DNA from: Rhyzopertha dominica
Lineage: Eukaryota > Arthropoda > Insecta > Coleoptera > Bostrichidae
Reading direction: 5' to 3'
NCBI GenBank assembly: GCA_025024175.1
Contig: QCXZ01000137.1
Span: 11,222,001-11,286,000, forward strand
Length of the DNA: 64,000 nt
Notes under the pieces: generated by a model
What the model was told of the DNA's origin: nothing
The model's database searches: none
The model's input: only the letters and a program-made list of their open reading frames with translations
Translations under genes and position numbers: made by a program
Shown: positions 37,030 through 49,420 of the stretch, in pieces
How positions within the stretch are numbered: position 1 is the first letter of the stretch
Layout of the letters: every line of letters begins with the position of its first letter

Positions 37030-37960
37030 AATTGTGTAGTGACTATCTCCTCCATTTCGGGGAATAAAAAATCCTCTCTTCATGTAATCACGGCAATACA
37101 GGCTGGCTTAACGGATCTCTCTCCGCGCTCTGCCGGGTGCCTCTTTGACTCATTGCGATCGTACAAAAAGAAACAGTCGATTTGGAGCAATTTGCTCCTG
37201 ATTGAAGTAATTGAGGCAATCTGATTGAAATCGTGGTTAAACAAAGTATCCATCCGGCGAATAATCCCGTTCACGTCAGCCCTTCGGACCGAGAGCGCAC
37301 CACGCGAGCAAGACGAGCATCGTGTCTCATTCGCCAAGCTGGTCTTTAAATTTCAATCTGTTTGTTTATCAAATTGTTCTCGAAGAGGCAGTCACGCAAT
37401 ACGCGTCCGTGAATTCGGCTTAATGTTCTTTTATTTTTCATCGCGTAATTAGATATTAAGACAAAAACTGGAATGCCCATCAGGATTCGGCCCGCCAGCT
37501 ATAAAATTCACATTCCGTGGATGTGGCAACCTTTTGATGTCGGAAAATGAGATCGGATTTGCGGTCAGCTGCGAAATCGAATTCTAATTTTAGTAGCGTC
37601 CGCGTGGTCTAAGCGGGGAAACTCTGTGTCTCGGAATTGTCGAGGACAAAACGGAACTTAGTCTATGCAAATCGAAAACTAACAGACGGGCAATCGGCCC
37701 GAAATTCGTTGTTTCTGCTGTGTTACAAAGTGCTTTGCTAAGGTGCCCTCAATATCCCCTTAGAGCAACTGCTCTCGACAGAGCTAGGATTTCCTCAGAG
37801 CGCTCACATTGAATAAAACTATTTTCGCATAGCGAGCGGAAGCTTCATTCTTGGTATTTCATCTTAATTAAACCGGAGTTTTGTTCTATTGATTACTTTA
37901 AAACCCAGCTGTATTTCCTAGCGCGAATATCGAGATTGACTTTCATCCCTCTGATAATTC
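37030..37960. promoter_or_regulatory. long G+C-richer complex block (candidate enhancer cluster)
   Basis: This is close to 1 kb of balanced, non-repetitive sequence (gatctctccgcgctctgccggg near 37110, gaccgagagcgcaccacgcgag near 37290). The 60-85 codon frames on both strands overlap each other, which argues against coding. Its composition and complexity resemble the blocks at 29.1, 41.2, 48.6 and 61.6 kb. The role is inferred. Confidence 0.4.
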
Positions 37961-39124
37961 TGAGTGGATAGCTAGCAGAATTGTTATCTAACTCAAGCCC
38001 CTTGCCTTAAATATTGCAGTTTAGTTATCTAGGAATAATAATATATCAAAGGCTCCCAAGAAATTCTTAATAGATATTATAGTAAGCATAGAGTAAAATT
38101 ACGGTAATGAATTTGTCTGGTTTTACTTCGTGCGTATAACATATTCCTATCAAAATAACAAGCGCATACATGGAAATATTTTTAAACTTAAAATTACATT
38201 AGCTATCGCTTAATTATCGCGAGTAGCATGTTTCAATTTGAAAAATTACTCGTAGATCAGTTCTTAATTTAAAAAATATAATAAATTAGTCTCACTATAA
38301 TTGAAATCAACAGAAGGTTAAAACGTATCTTCTTATGATTTGATGTCTGCACCGCAACTGACCAATTTTAACAAGAACGAAATAGTTGCGTCTGTAGTTG
38401 GTTACGGTAGAGATAACATAGCAAAGAAATACATATTTATGTATGTCGCTAATTTGACGTGTGTCTGTTTCTATTTCCAATGCATCAGGTGTTGCTCTGG
38501 GTTTATTTACTTAAACCCTTTTCTTTGTATCTAATTCCTTTGGAACTACTTTTATATTATAGCAGTATAATTTGGATGCTATGTCACAATTTCTACATTA
38601 AAGTACTTACAGAAACGCATAGAAAAATAGACCCCCGCATATATTTTTTATGTATTGTTTTCCTTCAAGTCAGGCATGTTTGTTGCTACAGCTAAATGTC
38701 AATATTGATCATTTATTCTTATAAAATATTTTTGTTTAACTTTTTTTTTAATTGACATGGAATCAAGGTAGTAGATAGGTATATCTGATATGTACTTTAA
38801 ATATAGTCAATAGAAAGCACGATTCCGGTTCAAATTGTCAAACTATGTCATCTATGGGACAAACTGTGTAAATTTTTCTAAAAAAAAGATAAACTGTATT
38901 TGATGTGCTCAATTCATTCCAAGTTATAGACTCGCAGTGTATACCTATACACCAAACATATTACTCAATTACTACAAATGCATGTATCAGCATCTGCAGC
39001 TTATTTACAGTAAGAAATTTGGGGCTATTTTTAATACTAGTCACTTTTGTTTAGATTGGAAATTCTCAAAGGCTGTATTATTAAATTTTATAGTGACTTT
39101 ATAAACTAAACTTTAAAATTAGCC
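37961..39124. other. A+T-rich unique DNA, nothing recognised
   Basis: Frames of 64-78 codons are Phe/Leu/Ile/Cys-rich and chance-like. Confidence 0.4.
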
Positions 39125-40110
39125 TTGCTCCTTGCTTAAGACGTTACAGTCTGCTCCCGTGTCCAGTTTTGCAACAAAATATTTCTTGTTTCCTACAATG
39201 ACTTCTTCTGTCCATTTGTCGCTGCGGGTAAGTGCGTTGACGTATACTGCCTCTATAACATTACTTTCTGAATCACTGCTTGTATTGTACTCCTGCTGTT
39301 TTGCTTGCTTTATTTTTGCGTTTGACTTTTTTCTGTTTCTACATGCTTCTGCTATATGGTTTTTCTTCTTGCATATTAAACACTTTTGTTTGTATGCTGG
39401 GCATTCTCGAGGTCTATGCTTTTGTAGGCACTTTCTTCAGTAGAATTCAGCTGCTTTTTCAGACTTTTGATGTGAGAATTTTATTGCACTGGTTTTTGGA
39501 TCAATTTGTGTTATTTCTCTCAACTGTCGACTTGCTTGTTCCGCTGCTCTGCAGAAGGAAGTTGCTTGTTCCAACGTTAGATCAGGTTCAGTCAATAGTT
39601 TTCCTCGAATTGCATCAGATTGAATTCCCATAACTATTTTGTCTTTCACTAAACTGTCATTTTCTTTGCCCGTGCCTTAATGCTGGTGGGGAATTCATCG
39701 ACAGTTTCACCTTCCTTTTGCAGTATTTTGTTAAAGGTATAGCGTTCATATGTCAGATTGCTTTTGGGAGGGAAATGTCTTGTGAATATTTCTTTGGTTA
39801 TTCCTATGTTATTTTGTTCAGAGTTTGTTAAATTAAACGTATTAAAAATGGCTATTGCATGTGGTCCTACTGTTGCCAATAGAGTTGCTGCTTGAATATT
39901 GTTTTTTATTGTTTTTTTTGTCTAGCTGTGTTGGTATTGCATACCAGTTAAAGTGCTGCAACCACTCTTTCCAAGTAGTCGCCATATAATTTGAAACTGT
40001 CAGATTTTTTGGCGGTCTTATTCCAGACACTCCATGTTGCACTGCTTCTGTTCCAGCTTCTTGAGCCATTTTTTCTTTCTTTAATTTCATTTTCTTAATT
40101 AAAATACGAG
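39125..40110 (-). pseudogene. Ty3/gypsy-type gag and protease relic
   Basis: Read on the minus strand from about 40098, the translation has a basic N-terminus (MKLKKEKMAQEAG), then PPKNLTVSNYMATTWKEWLQ and, after a frameshift near 39870, ATVGPHAIAIFNTF, YERYTFNKILQ and, after another near 39655, VKDKIVMGIQSDAIRGKLL. This is the order of the gag capsid-like domain of insect Ty3/gypsy elements. A pair of zinc knuckles follows near 39355-39445: the second is intact (CLICKKKNHIAEAC), while the first Cys of the first is a TGA stop. Near 39150 KLDTGADCNVL gives the start of the aspartic protease with its catalytic DTGA. The element stops there; reverse transcriptase, RNase H and integrase are absent. 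It is inactive. Confidence 0.85.
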
Positions 40111-40121
40111 TTTCGGCACCA
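40107..40121 (-). other. possible primer-binding site of the gag relic
   Basis: On the minus strand this reads TGGTGCCGAAACTCG. It starts with TGG, as tRNA 3'-CCA-complementary sites do, and directly follows a possible LTR ending in CA. Position and form fit a primer-binding site. The tRNA is not assigned. Confidence 0.4.
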
Positions 40122-40310
40122 TGCACCGTATTGTATCAGGGAATAGTACAAATTAATAATTATATTAAACTGACAATAAATATAAATTGTTCTTCCAGTG
40201 TTAATTGATTACACTTATAATGTTGCTATATGTTACATGAACGCCGGTCAGTTGACAAGTTTTAGCTTCTTCAATACTTTCCCTTACGTTACTGTTGAAC
40301 ATCCGGGACA
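40122..40310 (-). repeat. possible 5' LTR of the gag relic
   Basis: On the minus strand this 189-bp segment begins TGTCCCGGATGTTC and ends ACGGTGCA, immediately before the possible primer-binding site. The TG...CA ends and placement suit a short LTR. No second copy is present in the window to prove it, so the outer boundary is a guess. Confidence 0.35.
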
Positions 40311-41189
40311 AACATACACTGCTGTTTTTATGTCCTGTATCTGCCAATGAACTCAAGTTTTTTGATTAACTTTCTTATTCGGGGCTCTGTTAGACGTTTA
40401 TAAAAATTGAAAATATCAAAAGTTTTACAAAATGTACGTTTGAAGGATCAACCAAATTAGTAATGGATTTTAGTTGTTTATACAGTTCTCGAGCGAAATC
40501 GAGCTCATTTTTGTAAATTGTAGACTTTCTACTTGACATTTGTCAAAAGAGATGCTATCGAACTAAAACAGCTGTCAGAACAAAACACTTCTGAAAAAGA
40601 AACTCTAGTTTGAAAGACCAGTGTCTTATGGCGTAGAGGTAAGTTAACTACTATGATGGAAGCTTGCAATTCGGACCACTTGGATGGATAACTTGATTTG
40701 TTTTAATAGAACCGATGTACTTATTTATTAGTCGGAGAAATAAATTTCAACTGATGTAAACAATGAGGTACATGGTGGTCCCGGAGAGATTTACGACCAA
40801 TAATACCAATTTCTTGTGGCCGGTGCAAGCTTGGTAGCCATAGAATGGGACTTTCCTAAAATAGATCCCGTCAAATAAAAACTTGGCTTGCTCCAACTCT
40901 TTTGATACTCAGTTTGTTGCATACATGTATGAGGAAAGGATAATACAATAATACAAGGAACTCAGGCTGTTAAATTTACGTTATACTCTGGTATGTTATG
41001 GAATAGATTATACTTGAAATATTGTAGATATTGTGAAGGAAATGAGTGTTAATTTGATTTAGTAATTGTATGATTTCGTAATTCAGAATATTGGCAGCAC
41101 ATTTATTAGTCAACGAATGTAACTCTAACTCTATGACATTCTAACTTAACGAACAATCTCTCAAATAAATTTATGCATAGTATTTTGCG
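40311..41189. other. A+T-rich DNA, nothing recognised
   Basis: No frame of note or repeat ends were seen. Confidence 0.4.
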
Positions 41190-42100
41190 CTAATTAGATC
41201 ACCAATTTGCCAAGAGCCTTCCCATAATGCATCCTGGCATCCATCAGGTGGGCTAAATTGCCCGGTGCCCGGGCTGACCTTCCATGACAAGCGCGTGCAG
41301 CGTCCGTCATCTTCTGACAATGTTCACGACTTCCCAGCTGCTATCTGGTGATTCTACACTTCTGTCTGTCAAAGAAGCATCGGAAAAAATTCGGCCGCTA
41401 TTTCCGCGTCACGCCTCTGTTAAATTTACTGAATAATATTAAGCATATCGGCGATCTGTTGTTGCCTGGGTGTCAGAGACGAGTTGTTTTGAACCGGTGC
41501 TTCATAAGCAAATAAAATCATGCACACCAACAGCGCTTTTATTGGCTGTCAAGCTGTCAATCGTTTAATTCATTACCTGGAGGTCCGAGTTCGACTTCCA
41601 CCTCTGTCATATCGGTAATCGCCCATATTTTACAGCGTTTAATTTTTTATATTTTGTGCGCCTCTTTTTTGTCCGATTTATAATCATCTCTTCAATGTGG
41701 AGAGGCAGGCCTGTCCACAGCGAACGGCCCACATAATTATACGTATAAATCATTATCGATTTCATTGTTTTAATCTAAATATTTGCACTGGGGCGGACCG
41801 CATCGTTCGGCTAGGCGAAGCATATTGTTAATGGGGTAATTGGTTGCATTTGTTTAAGCAGGATATTTCGGTCTCCAGCGTCCTTTGGCATGACGACCCG
41901 ATTGTTGCGGTTCTTTGATATATCCCCGGCCAGTTTTCAGATTCATTATGCCTACATAATTTATGGCAGCATGTGCAAGAACAAAGGCTTTGAGTCAGTT
42001 TGAAGCGGGAGATAAAAACTGAATACTTTAGCGTCTAATGTTGTCCGCTCCTTTTGTCCCTAAAATGAAATAATCGTCATTCACTCGCAGCGAGTGGATG
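41190..42100. promoter_or_regulatory. long G+C-richer complex block (candidate enhancer cluster)
   Basis: Balanced, repeat-free sequence with CpG words (gcgcgtgcagcgtccgtc near 41290, ggggcggaccgcatcgttcgg near 41790) and Hox-like AATTTATGG at 41958-41966. There is no open frame of note. This is one of the most gene-regulatory-looking parts of the window. The role is inferred from composition only. Confidence 0.4.
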
Positions 42101-42651
42101 TTGCAGGGGATTACTATAGCAAACACTAAAAACATCAAGGAAGTTACCTCAAGTGGAAAAATATTGCGTATGTGGATGGGCCGAAATAGCAACTTAGGTT
42201 TTTATGTCAGATACAGGATGACATACTAGAAAATCCGCTATATTAGCATTTCCTTTGCGTAGCTAAGAAGGGTATGTGATATTGTTTTAAGGAATGTACT
42301 CTATATCATTTCCAGTACGTGGCAGAAATTGGCCAGTTATGGATGAAAATTATCTTCAGATACACGGGCTGGTATATTTTTTGTAATATACCCGGTGGTG
42401 TAGTGGTATAGTTTGCTACCCTACTTCATTGATTCTGTCGTAGATTTTAAAGTTTGTAGATGAGCCAGAATATTGCTATGGCTAGTCAAAGTCATCATTA
42501 TCAGTCAAACGCGAAGATTGAACACCTCGTATAAAATTGGCAAAATTCTTTTAAGCGCCTGTAGTTATACTTCACTCTGAGCTGGAACCACTTCTTCAAA
42601 AATTTTTCCATATGATACCCTATCAAGGTAGTGAAATAATTCAATCCACTA

Positions 42652-43135
42652 GGATTGCATCCCTGGTCTGACAGTCTCGTAATAAGATACCAAATATGTC
42701 AGTAGTTCCGGAGAAGACATTGCACCATCTTCGAGCAGATTCAAAAACACAACATTCTTAGTATTATAGAGGACAGGATACCTATGAAATAACCTAGGTA
42801 TCAGTTTATCTAAATAGGGAGCCCAAAGCATAACTGATAAACAAACATCATCCCAATTATTTAAACTCTTCCACAAATTCAGTCCACTCTCTATTTACCA
42901 ACACATCAATTTTTTTGTCAGGAAGCTATTACAGCATTATATTCGATTTCTTTGGGTCAAGTTCGTATACATCCCGGCATAAACCCAACCCTAAAAGCGT
43001 TCGGACTAGGTATTTCAGTGAAATCACTTCCCGGAACTGAAATTAAAGAATCATCCGCAAACAACGACACAAAGCGATCAGAAACAACAGCGGGCCTAGG
43101 ACGCTCCCCTGTGGACCTCACATTAGTTTTGTGAA
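42652..43135 (-). pseudogene. non-LTR retrotransposon reverse-transcriptase relic
   Basis: On the minus strand, from about 43125, GPQGSVLGPLLF appears (reverse-transcriptase block 4). After a deletion and frame change the catalytic FADD follows as LFADDSLISVPG. Farther along, a 75-codon frame (42876-42649) runs through LFHRYPVLYNTKNVVFLNLL and looks like an ordered protein segment of the same or another retroelement. Stops and deletions are abundant. The clade is Jockey/CR1-like at best; the identity of the 42.65-42.88 kb part is uncertain. Confidence 0.55.
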
Positions 43136-43654
43136 ATCAATCCCTCAAATGATGCCACGTATTTAAAATCCCTTTTTTAATACAAATACATGGTACATGG
43201 CCCAAGTCTAAAAATACGCTGGCGACTATTTCACCATGATCAATATATGTTTTTTTTTATTTTGAGCAAACGTATTGTATCTGCTGCAAATGTACACAAA
43301 TGATTAGGAAATCGTACTGCCCATCATAGAGAGTCACTTTTCTCAAAGAAACTTTTAATTGTTCACATACTTACTACTATTTTTCGTACCTTGTCTACTG
43401 CGAGGAGCAAATTTATAGGTCTCAAACAAAGAATATAAACCCATAGAGCTCTAGATCTTAGGATGAAGTAACGGTCATAATAGGGCAGAATAAATGCAGG
43501 GCAGAAACAGGCTATGACCATATTCCAACTGACACAGGAACGAGCGTTCGAATTTAAATAATCGTTTCTGTCCATTTCCAGTTTGACGTATCTCACGAGA
43601 ACAAATTCGCCCTAAATCACATCCTTGATCAAGGAAAAGTTTTACAGTTTCAGT

Positions 43655-44304
43655 TCAAAGGCTTTTGATATGATTTCCCATCAAATTTTGCTATGTATTT
43701 TACATTATATTGGTCTTAGTAAATCGGTAATTGACTTGATAGCACGCTACTCAAGCAATTGTTCGTAGGTCGCGTCATTGTATGCAAGTGTTTCCGATGT
43801 TAGATCCATTGACAGACGCGTACCGCAGGGTTCTATATTAGGGCTTATATTATTTATCGTTAGTGTGACAGGCTTGCGGTAAAGAATGTAGTCAACGTTA
43901 AAATCAGTGGAAGTCTCAAATTCCTGTCACTGATGTTGCGATAAATTTAGGTGTGTATATTGATCCNGATCTTCNTTTTGGTACTCACGTGTCTAGACCC
44001 CTTCAAAAGCTTATTTTTACACATGTGCAACGAGATATGAAGCAGTCCAGCAGTTCTGATGCGCAAAAGCTCATATCTACATAACAAGATACGTTTTCGT
44101 ACAGATGTCCATCATCTCAATATGAGGCAAAGAGGGCTGTTAGATTTGCAATTATGTAATACTGAAATGGGTAAGCGTCGTTTTACACGTTTATACGGTT
44201 CCCTCTATAAATCTTTGCTTAAGTATATTAAGCACAGTTCCACTTATTGTTTCTGTAAACAGTTAGTACAATATTTGTGTGATAACCTAGTCAATCCGTC
44301 TTAA
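43655..44304 (+). pseudogene. non-LTR retrotransposon reverse-transcriptase relic
   Basis: The frame gives FSSKAFDMISHQILL (family SKAFDTVSHxILL), then YIGLSKSVIDLIARY, and VPQGSILGLILF at about 43825-43860. The FADD-containing part is deleted. After that come VAINLGVYIDPDL (the LGV motif, across two ambiguous bases near 43967 and 43975) and a C-terminal frame at 44059-44304 with HNKIRFRTDVHHLNMRQRG, matching the tail of Jockey-type ORF2 proteins. It is inactive, and is a different family from the copies at 10 and 60 kb, judging by its wording at the shared blocks. Confidence 0.75.
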
Positions 44305-45279
44305 AATTTATATTATTATATTAACTAAAAATAACCATAGTTTCTGTGAGCAATGTTTTTTAACACAAGTGCTTTAAATACATACAAAGGCATATGGCCA
44401 ATGCTTATTAAAGATATAGTAGCATCAAATTTTATGTTAATATATTATTATTACAAGAAACTTAAATTTTCTAACACAAAACCCTACTTTACATTATTAT
44501 TTTTTTTTAACTAAAATTATTAGCAATATCAGTCTTGATGTAACTTATACCCGTATAATCCAGTAGAGAAGTGCTTAACTATTTAAAACAATAGCAAGCT
44601 ACAAAATGCGATAATTCCTAGAATATCCATTAACTTCTAGAAACAGCCTTCATGTAAAAATATACCTTTGTAGTTGAAATGGATCAACTACCAGTTGAGC
44701 AAGGCTGGGCCGGTTTTTTTCAGTACAGCTTTGAAAACGTGACTTACTTTGGCATTTTATAATATTCCCTAAATTTCAGCAAGCATGACTGAATAACCAA
44801 TACGCCTGATTTCTCTCTCATATTCTGCTATGGTCATAATAGGATAAATGCAATTGATAACAGATACAGCCAGAAACATTTGAACATCTCCGTCTTAGGA
44901 GATAGAGGAAGGACGAAGTTTGTTTCTTATATTGTACAACAATTATTACATGAGGAATNTGGATAAATTATATGTGTGGATAAATTCTGCAAATCATAAT
45001 TATCTCAAACCCATTCAAAATGCTAATAAAGTAATTATTGGACCACTTCACTCAAGCTTTCTTAATGTAAATTTCTTGTTTTATAAGAAACAATTCTAGT
45101 TACGCCAAGAATCATACTTGATACAGACAAAGGAAAAAAGATAAAAACAAAGCTTTATAACTCCGGGTCAGAGCGGCGAATGAGGATCTACAGTGTATAA
45201 AGTATTTTGACATAATTAAGCAGCCTGGTATTTACCGAGAGATAGCATCTGAATCAGGTCAACACGTTATGTTGGTACA
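44305..45279. other. A+T-rich DNA, nothing recognised
   Basis: No frame, repeat end or RNA gene was recognised. Confidence 0.4.
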
Positions 45280-45760
45280 GCATTTTGTTTTGGACGTGTG
45301 GGCGTTAAAATAAGACGGCTACAAAGATACTGACATCTAACCGCCTGGCACCGGACACATGGACGATCTCAGCAACAAATGTTTGGAAGTCCCGTAACAT
45401 GTTCCAAATGCTCCGGCTTTAAATTGATAATTAATTGAGCGACCAGATACTTTAAGTGTCAGCTTGAATTGCAGTTATTTGTCTCAGATAGCAACCCTTT
45501 ATTTTGGTGTATTTATTTTTCGAAAAAGCGAGCTTGTCATCATCGATGCTGCCTCTTGATGGCCAAAATCAACTCGATGTGGGGATAATAATAGGGCGGG
45601 GCGGAAAACATTAAGTGCTTGTTTTGCAGCTGTTCTTTGGCAATTTTGAATCGAGTAAAATACTTCTTAGGAAATTAGGCATTTGTGAATTAACAACGTA
45701 GTCCGTTGGGGGACGGTACGACTAAATTAGTGTATAAAATTAACGACTAATTGCGGGTTT
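45280..45760. promoter_or_regulatory. mixed-composition block (candidate regulatory element)
   Basis: Balanced composition with CpG words, and TTGATAATTAATTGAG (homeodomain-type) near 45425. Weak call based on composition. Confidence 0.22.
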
Positions 45761-48204
45761 TAATGAGAAAACGACTTTTTAACTAAAACGGCTAAATGAA
45801 GTGCACTTAACAAAAAGTTGTGTGATACCTATTCTCACGTGTTAACTGCCGCCTGAATAACTTGTTTGCGTCGTATTGTTGCTTGGAAAAGAGCAATTAT
45901 CCAGGTAACGGCAAGTTTTCCGGTTCCCTTATCAGGAAATCCTGTGTTAACTATTATTAGTTTAAAAGTAAGCAGCCATTATTGGTAAGTAGGCACTCGT
46001 TGACGAAATAATCACCTTTATCGATGCATTTCAATCACTATGAGTACGCTGCATTTCCATGAGCCAACGACCTGCATCNCGTTTGATGTAAAAACCATGA
46101 AAAGAAACGATTTGAACGTTTTTGTAGTTACTTGTTGCTGAAAATGGGAAGAGTGATGTTTGTGATGACGGATCTCAAACGAAATGCGGTAGGTATTAAT
46201 AGACGGCTGTTCTCGGGATCGCGCTTTGCGACAAATTGCACCATTAGTTTAAGTGACGTAAAAAGCAACCGCAGAAGTCACACACCCCATACGAACGATC
46301 ATCTACCGCAGCAAAGCGTAAATATATGCGAAATATTTCACGCAAGATGCACCTGTCGACTTTAAACGAACCCTAACTGCCAGCAAAGGGAGAAAAATGA
46401 AGTTTCCACACATAAACAGACCGCACTGGANTTTTAATCTGGTAATATTTGAAACCATCTATTTTCAACCTGCGTAGAATACAATTAACCGCATTATAAC
46501 AGTATTGCAGTATGAGTTTAATTAAAGAGTAATTATAGAGTTTGCTGCTTGCACTGTAGGTATGTAAAATGTGCTCGACTTTCTTTTAGTCTCTGCAGTA
46601 TTTGATAAGGTTATTTATTACCTACTAAAATACTGGCATTATAAGCGTGCTTTTACTTACCTAATCCTTTCACGAAATAGATTCAAGTCACCAAGTGCAA
46701 AACTAGGTATGAAGTGTAAAATTCATTCCAGAAAATACCCAGGAAATTATGAAAACTGGAATATAGTTTCGCTCTTCTTCTTCTATGTATTTAGTGTATT
46801 TGCTGCACTGTTGTATTCTTGATAACATTTAATAACCATGAATATAGAAATATGCGAATAATCAAATGTAATAATTAACGGATTTCTATATATTTGGCTG
46901 ATGTTTTTTCTTGCATGGAATAGAGCGATTTATTAATCACAGTATCAAAAACAGAAAGCTTTTCGTTTTCAGTCTTTAAAAAAGCTTGATTGTAACTGAG
47001 TTAAAATTAATTTTTGTTTCTTGTAATAGTTGAATAGAATATATTCGACAGCATAATTCACAAACTAAGTTTTAAGATATTTCAAATATTATTGCCGATA
47101 TTTCCGTGGGATTTTTTTTACCAGTCGTTAATTTTAGTTACAGGAATAATAGACACATAGTTTTTCTACAAAAATCATTACGGCATAGGATTGCGCATTA
47201 TTTGATGCTGTTAAGCCTGATTCAATTATTGGTCCAAGAAGTTATAAGTATCATGAATCTAAGCAGAAAGTCGTTAGGTTTCGTTACAAACGCCAGTTTG
47301 TTTACTTTTAGGAGTTACATGATGGGGAGCAATTTGTGTGTGTATTTGTTTGTTGTTTGTCTGTTACAATACATATTCATTTAAAATGATCATGCTTATA
47401 TTAAGAAAAAAATGTTAAAAGCTAACAAATTATTACAATCTGTCTTTAGGTTCTTCTCCAAATTTGAAAACCTTAGATCATTATTGGAATAATTTGGCTC
47501 TCTTATACACTGATATTTAGAATATTGCACTATTATTATGGTCTTCCTTTTATGACTATAATATTCTGTATTAATGGAAATAGAAATATTAATTAAGAGT
47601 CCAAGTTATAGTTATATTTTAAGTTACTTTGTTTAGCATGAAAGAGAGAAAGAATCTGAAAATTACACATGTTACGCATGTGGTGCTAAGTAACAGAAGA
47701 GCCAAACAAAACAATCTTTAAGCCCAAAATTTTAAGGTTGTGCTTTTATAAACAAAAGGTACGATCACATCACTGATTTTGATAAGTTTTACCCAAGATA
47801 GCCTCATTTATTTTAATTTCTATAGAAATAAATAAAGAATGGTCGTAGTTAGCAGCTATAAACCTATCTACACAATTGCATATACACTACGAACTTAAGC
47901 ACTTAACCACAGATCATTTGTATTTTGTGGTAAGTATACTACCATATTTATGCTAAATGGAAAAAGCAACTACCAATCAAATCGAAAATATTTATGAAAA
48001 ATGTGTTTTTTTTAAGTAGCACTCCGTTACCATGGTCTTAAATATCTAATGGTTGGACCCAGATAACATATCATACATCTTTGTGGGACTTCTAATAGGA
48101 AATAAAAGAGATGTTAAAGTGCCTTGTTAACTGAGAACCAGAAGTCTTTAGGCAAAATACGTAACTAATATAGGAAATGGTAATATCAAGCACACAAGTA
48201 CACC
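45761..48204. other. A+T-rich unique DNA, nothing recognised
   Basis: Frames of 77-92 codons (46132-46365, 46571-46822, 47106-47384) have no recognisable domain and are chance-like. Single ambiguous bases occur at about 46079 and 46431. Confidence 0.45.
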
Positions 48205-48360
48205 GTTTATAATTATTCATAACAACCGATATTTTAATGAATTTTTTCGCATTGTGTTTATTTTGACCATCCGTAATACGTCCGCACATCGAATTCAAAA
48301 TTCCCGAGATCGAGAATGTAAAAATCTCGTCTCATCCCGCATCGAGGCAAGACTACTTGG
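48205..48360. repeat. dispersed repeat, copy B
   Basis: Matches 15353-15560 in order and orientation: acaaccgatatttta, attgtgtttattttgaccatcc, then gagatcgagaatgtaaaaat and ctcgtctcatc. The middle is about 50 bases shorter than in copy A. Probably a small non-autonomous DNA transposon family. Confidence 0.65.
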
Positions 48361-48579
48361 AATTTAACACTTTTCTTAGTTTTTCTTAGGTGAGCTACAA
48401 ACTGGGGTCAGAATTTCATTGTATTCTAGTAACCTGCTTCTACTGATGCAGCTAACTGCAAAACACGAAAATATATTTATCAGGAAATTGTGGTTATGTT
48501 TAAATTCTAACTTCAATCAAACACTAGTAAGCTGAGTAACTTCTGAAATTAGACTATTAACAGGAACTTGGCTGCTGTC

Positions 48580-49420
48580 TAAAGGATAGGCGCAGTCTGC
48601 ATCTTATCACTGCACTTCCTGCTGCTAATTATTATTGACCGCCTTGGGGAAGGCTGCACTGATTCGATTCCCCCTAAACAATAGCCCCACGACCGAAACT
48701 ATTCGTTCCCTAATTTAGTTACGCTCTCCCTGCAATAAAGAGGCTTAACTTAATTCCCGAAAACTGCATGGCTTACGCGAGCGAATTAATCCTCCTGCAG
48801 GAACGTTCCTGCGATCAAGTTTGTAGTTAGTCCGGTTGTTAATTCCGCGATGACTAAAATTAGGCCGGTGGTATTTTTTTCCGCGGCGCCTTCTTTCCAC
48901 AATTTATGTGTGGAATGGATCCGACAATATGCTATTTTAATTGCCCCTGCAAGAGACACAACACATTAATTTTTCCACCTCGCCTATAAACTAGTCGCCC
49001 TATTTCGGGATGCACATCATGACTTAATAAACACAGAGAAATGGATGTTTGACATTTTTTCCGGGCCCTAATATTTGGCGTTAGCTAAAATTGTCGTACG
49101 TGAGCGAGAAGTTTAAACATTTATTTATGGGACATGAGAAATTACTGCTCTCGAGCGCTCATGCGCGTCCATAATCCCAAGATATATGGTGTATCTTAAC
49201 GAAGAGGGAGGTCTCGAATCCAACTTTTGTGACAACACAATATAAATTCACCTTTTGGATGACCCATCGCCATAGGAAAATAGCACGGGCGGCCGATCAA
49301 TTATTTATGCATCCCGAAGAAGCTAAATAGATGCTAGTGTCTCGGAAAGCAGCTGTAGCCTGATTGAAACTGATTGCGGCTATTAATAAGCAGGTATTCC
49401 TAAGAGAACATTATCCAGGG
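48580..49420. promoter_or_regulatory. long G+C-richer complex block (candidate enhancer cluster)
   Basis: Balanced repeat-free DNA with CpG words (ccgcggcgcc near 48890, tctcgagcgctcatgcgcg near 49151) and several Hox-like TTTATG words (48901, 49121, 49301). No coding frame. The role is inferred. Confidence 0.4.

Noticed and set aside
37590..37625. tRNA-Leu/Ser-like start (GCGTGGTCTAAGCGG)
   Set aside because: The anticodon and T arms do not form and no B-box is present; it lies in a G+C-rich block where such words occur by chance.
39132..39633. Overlapping plus-strand frames of 103 and 117 codons rich in Phe, Leu and Cys
   Set aside because: They are antisense to the gag/protease relic on the minus strand.
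42385..42425. tRNA-like A-box (GGTGGTGTAGTGGTATAG) suggesting a tRNA or SINE head
   Set aside because: No B-box (GGTTCGA-type), no cloverleaf partner arms and no SINE tail follow.
47106..47384. 92-codon frame with hydrophobic, membrane-like segments
   Set aside because: Leu/Ile/Phe richness follows from T-rich DNA. No domain, splice context or unusual composition supports it.
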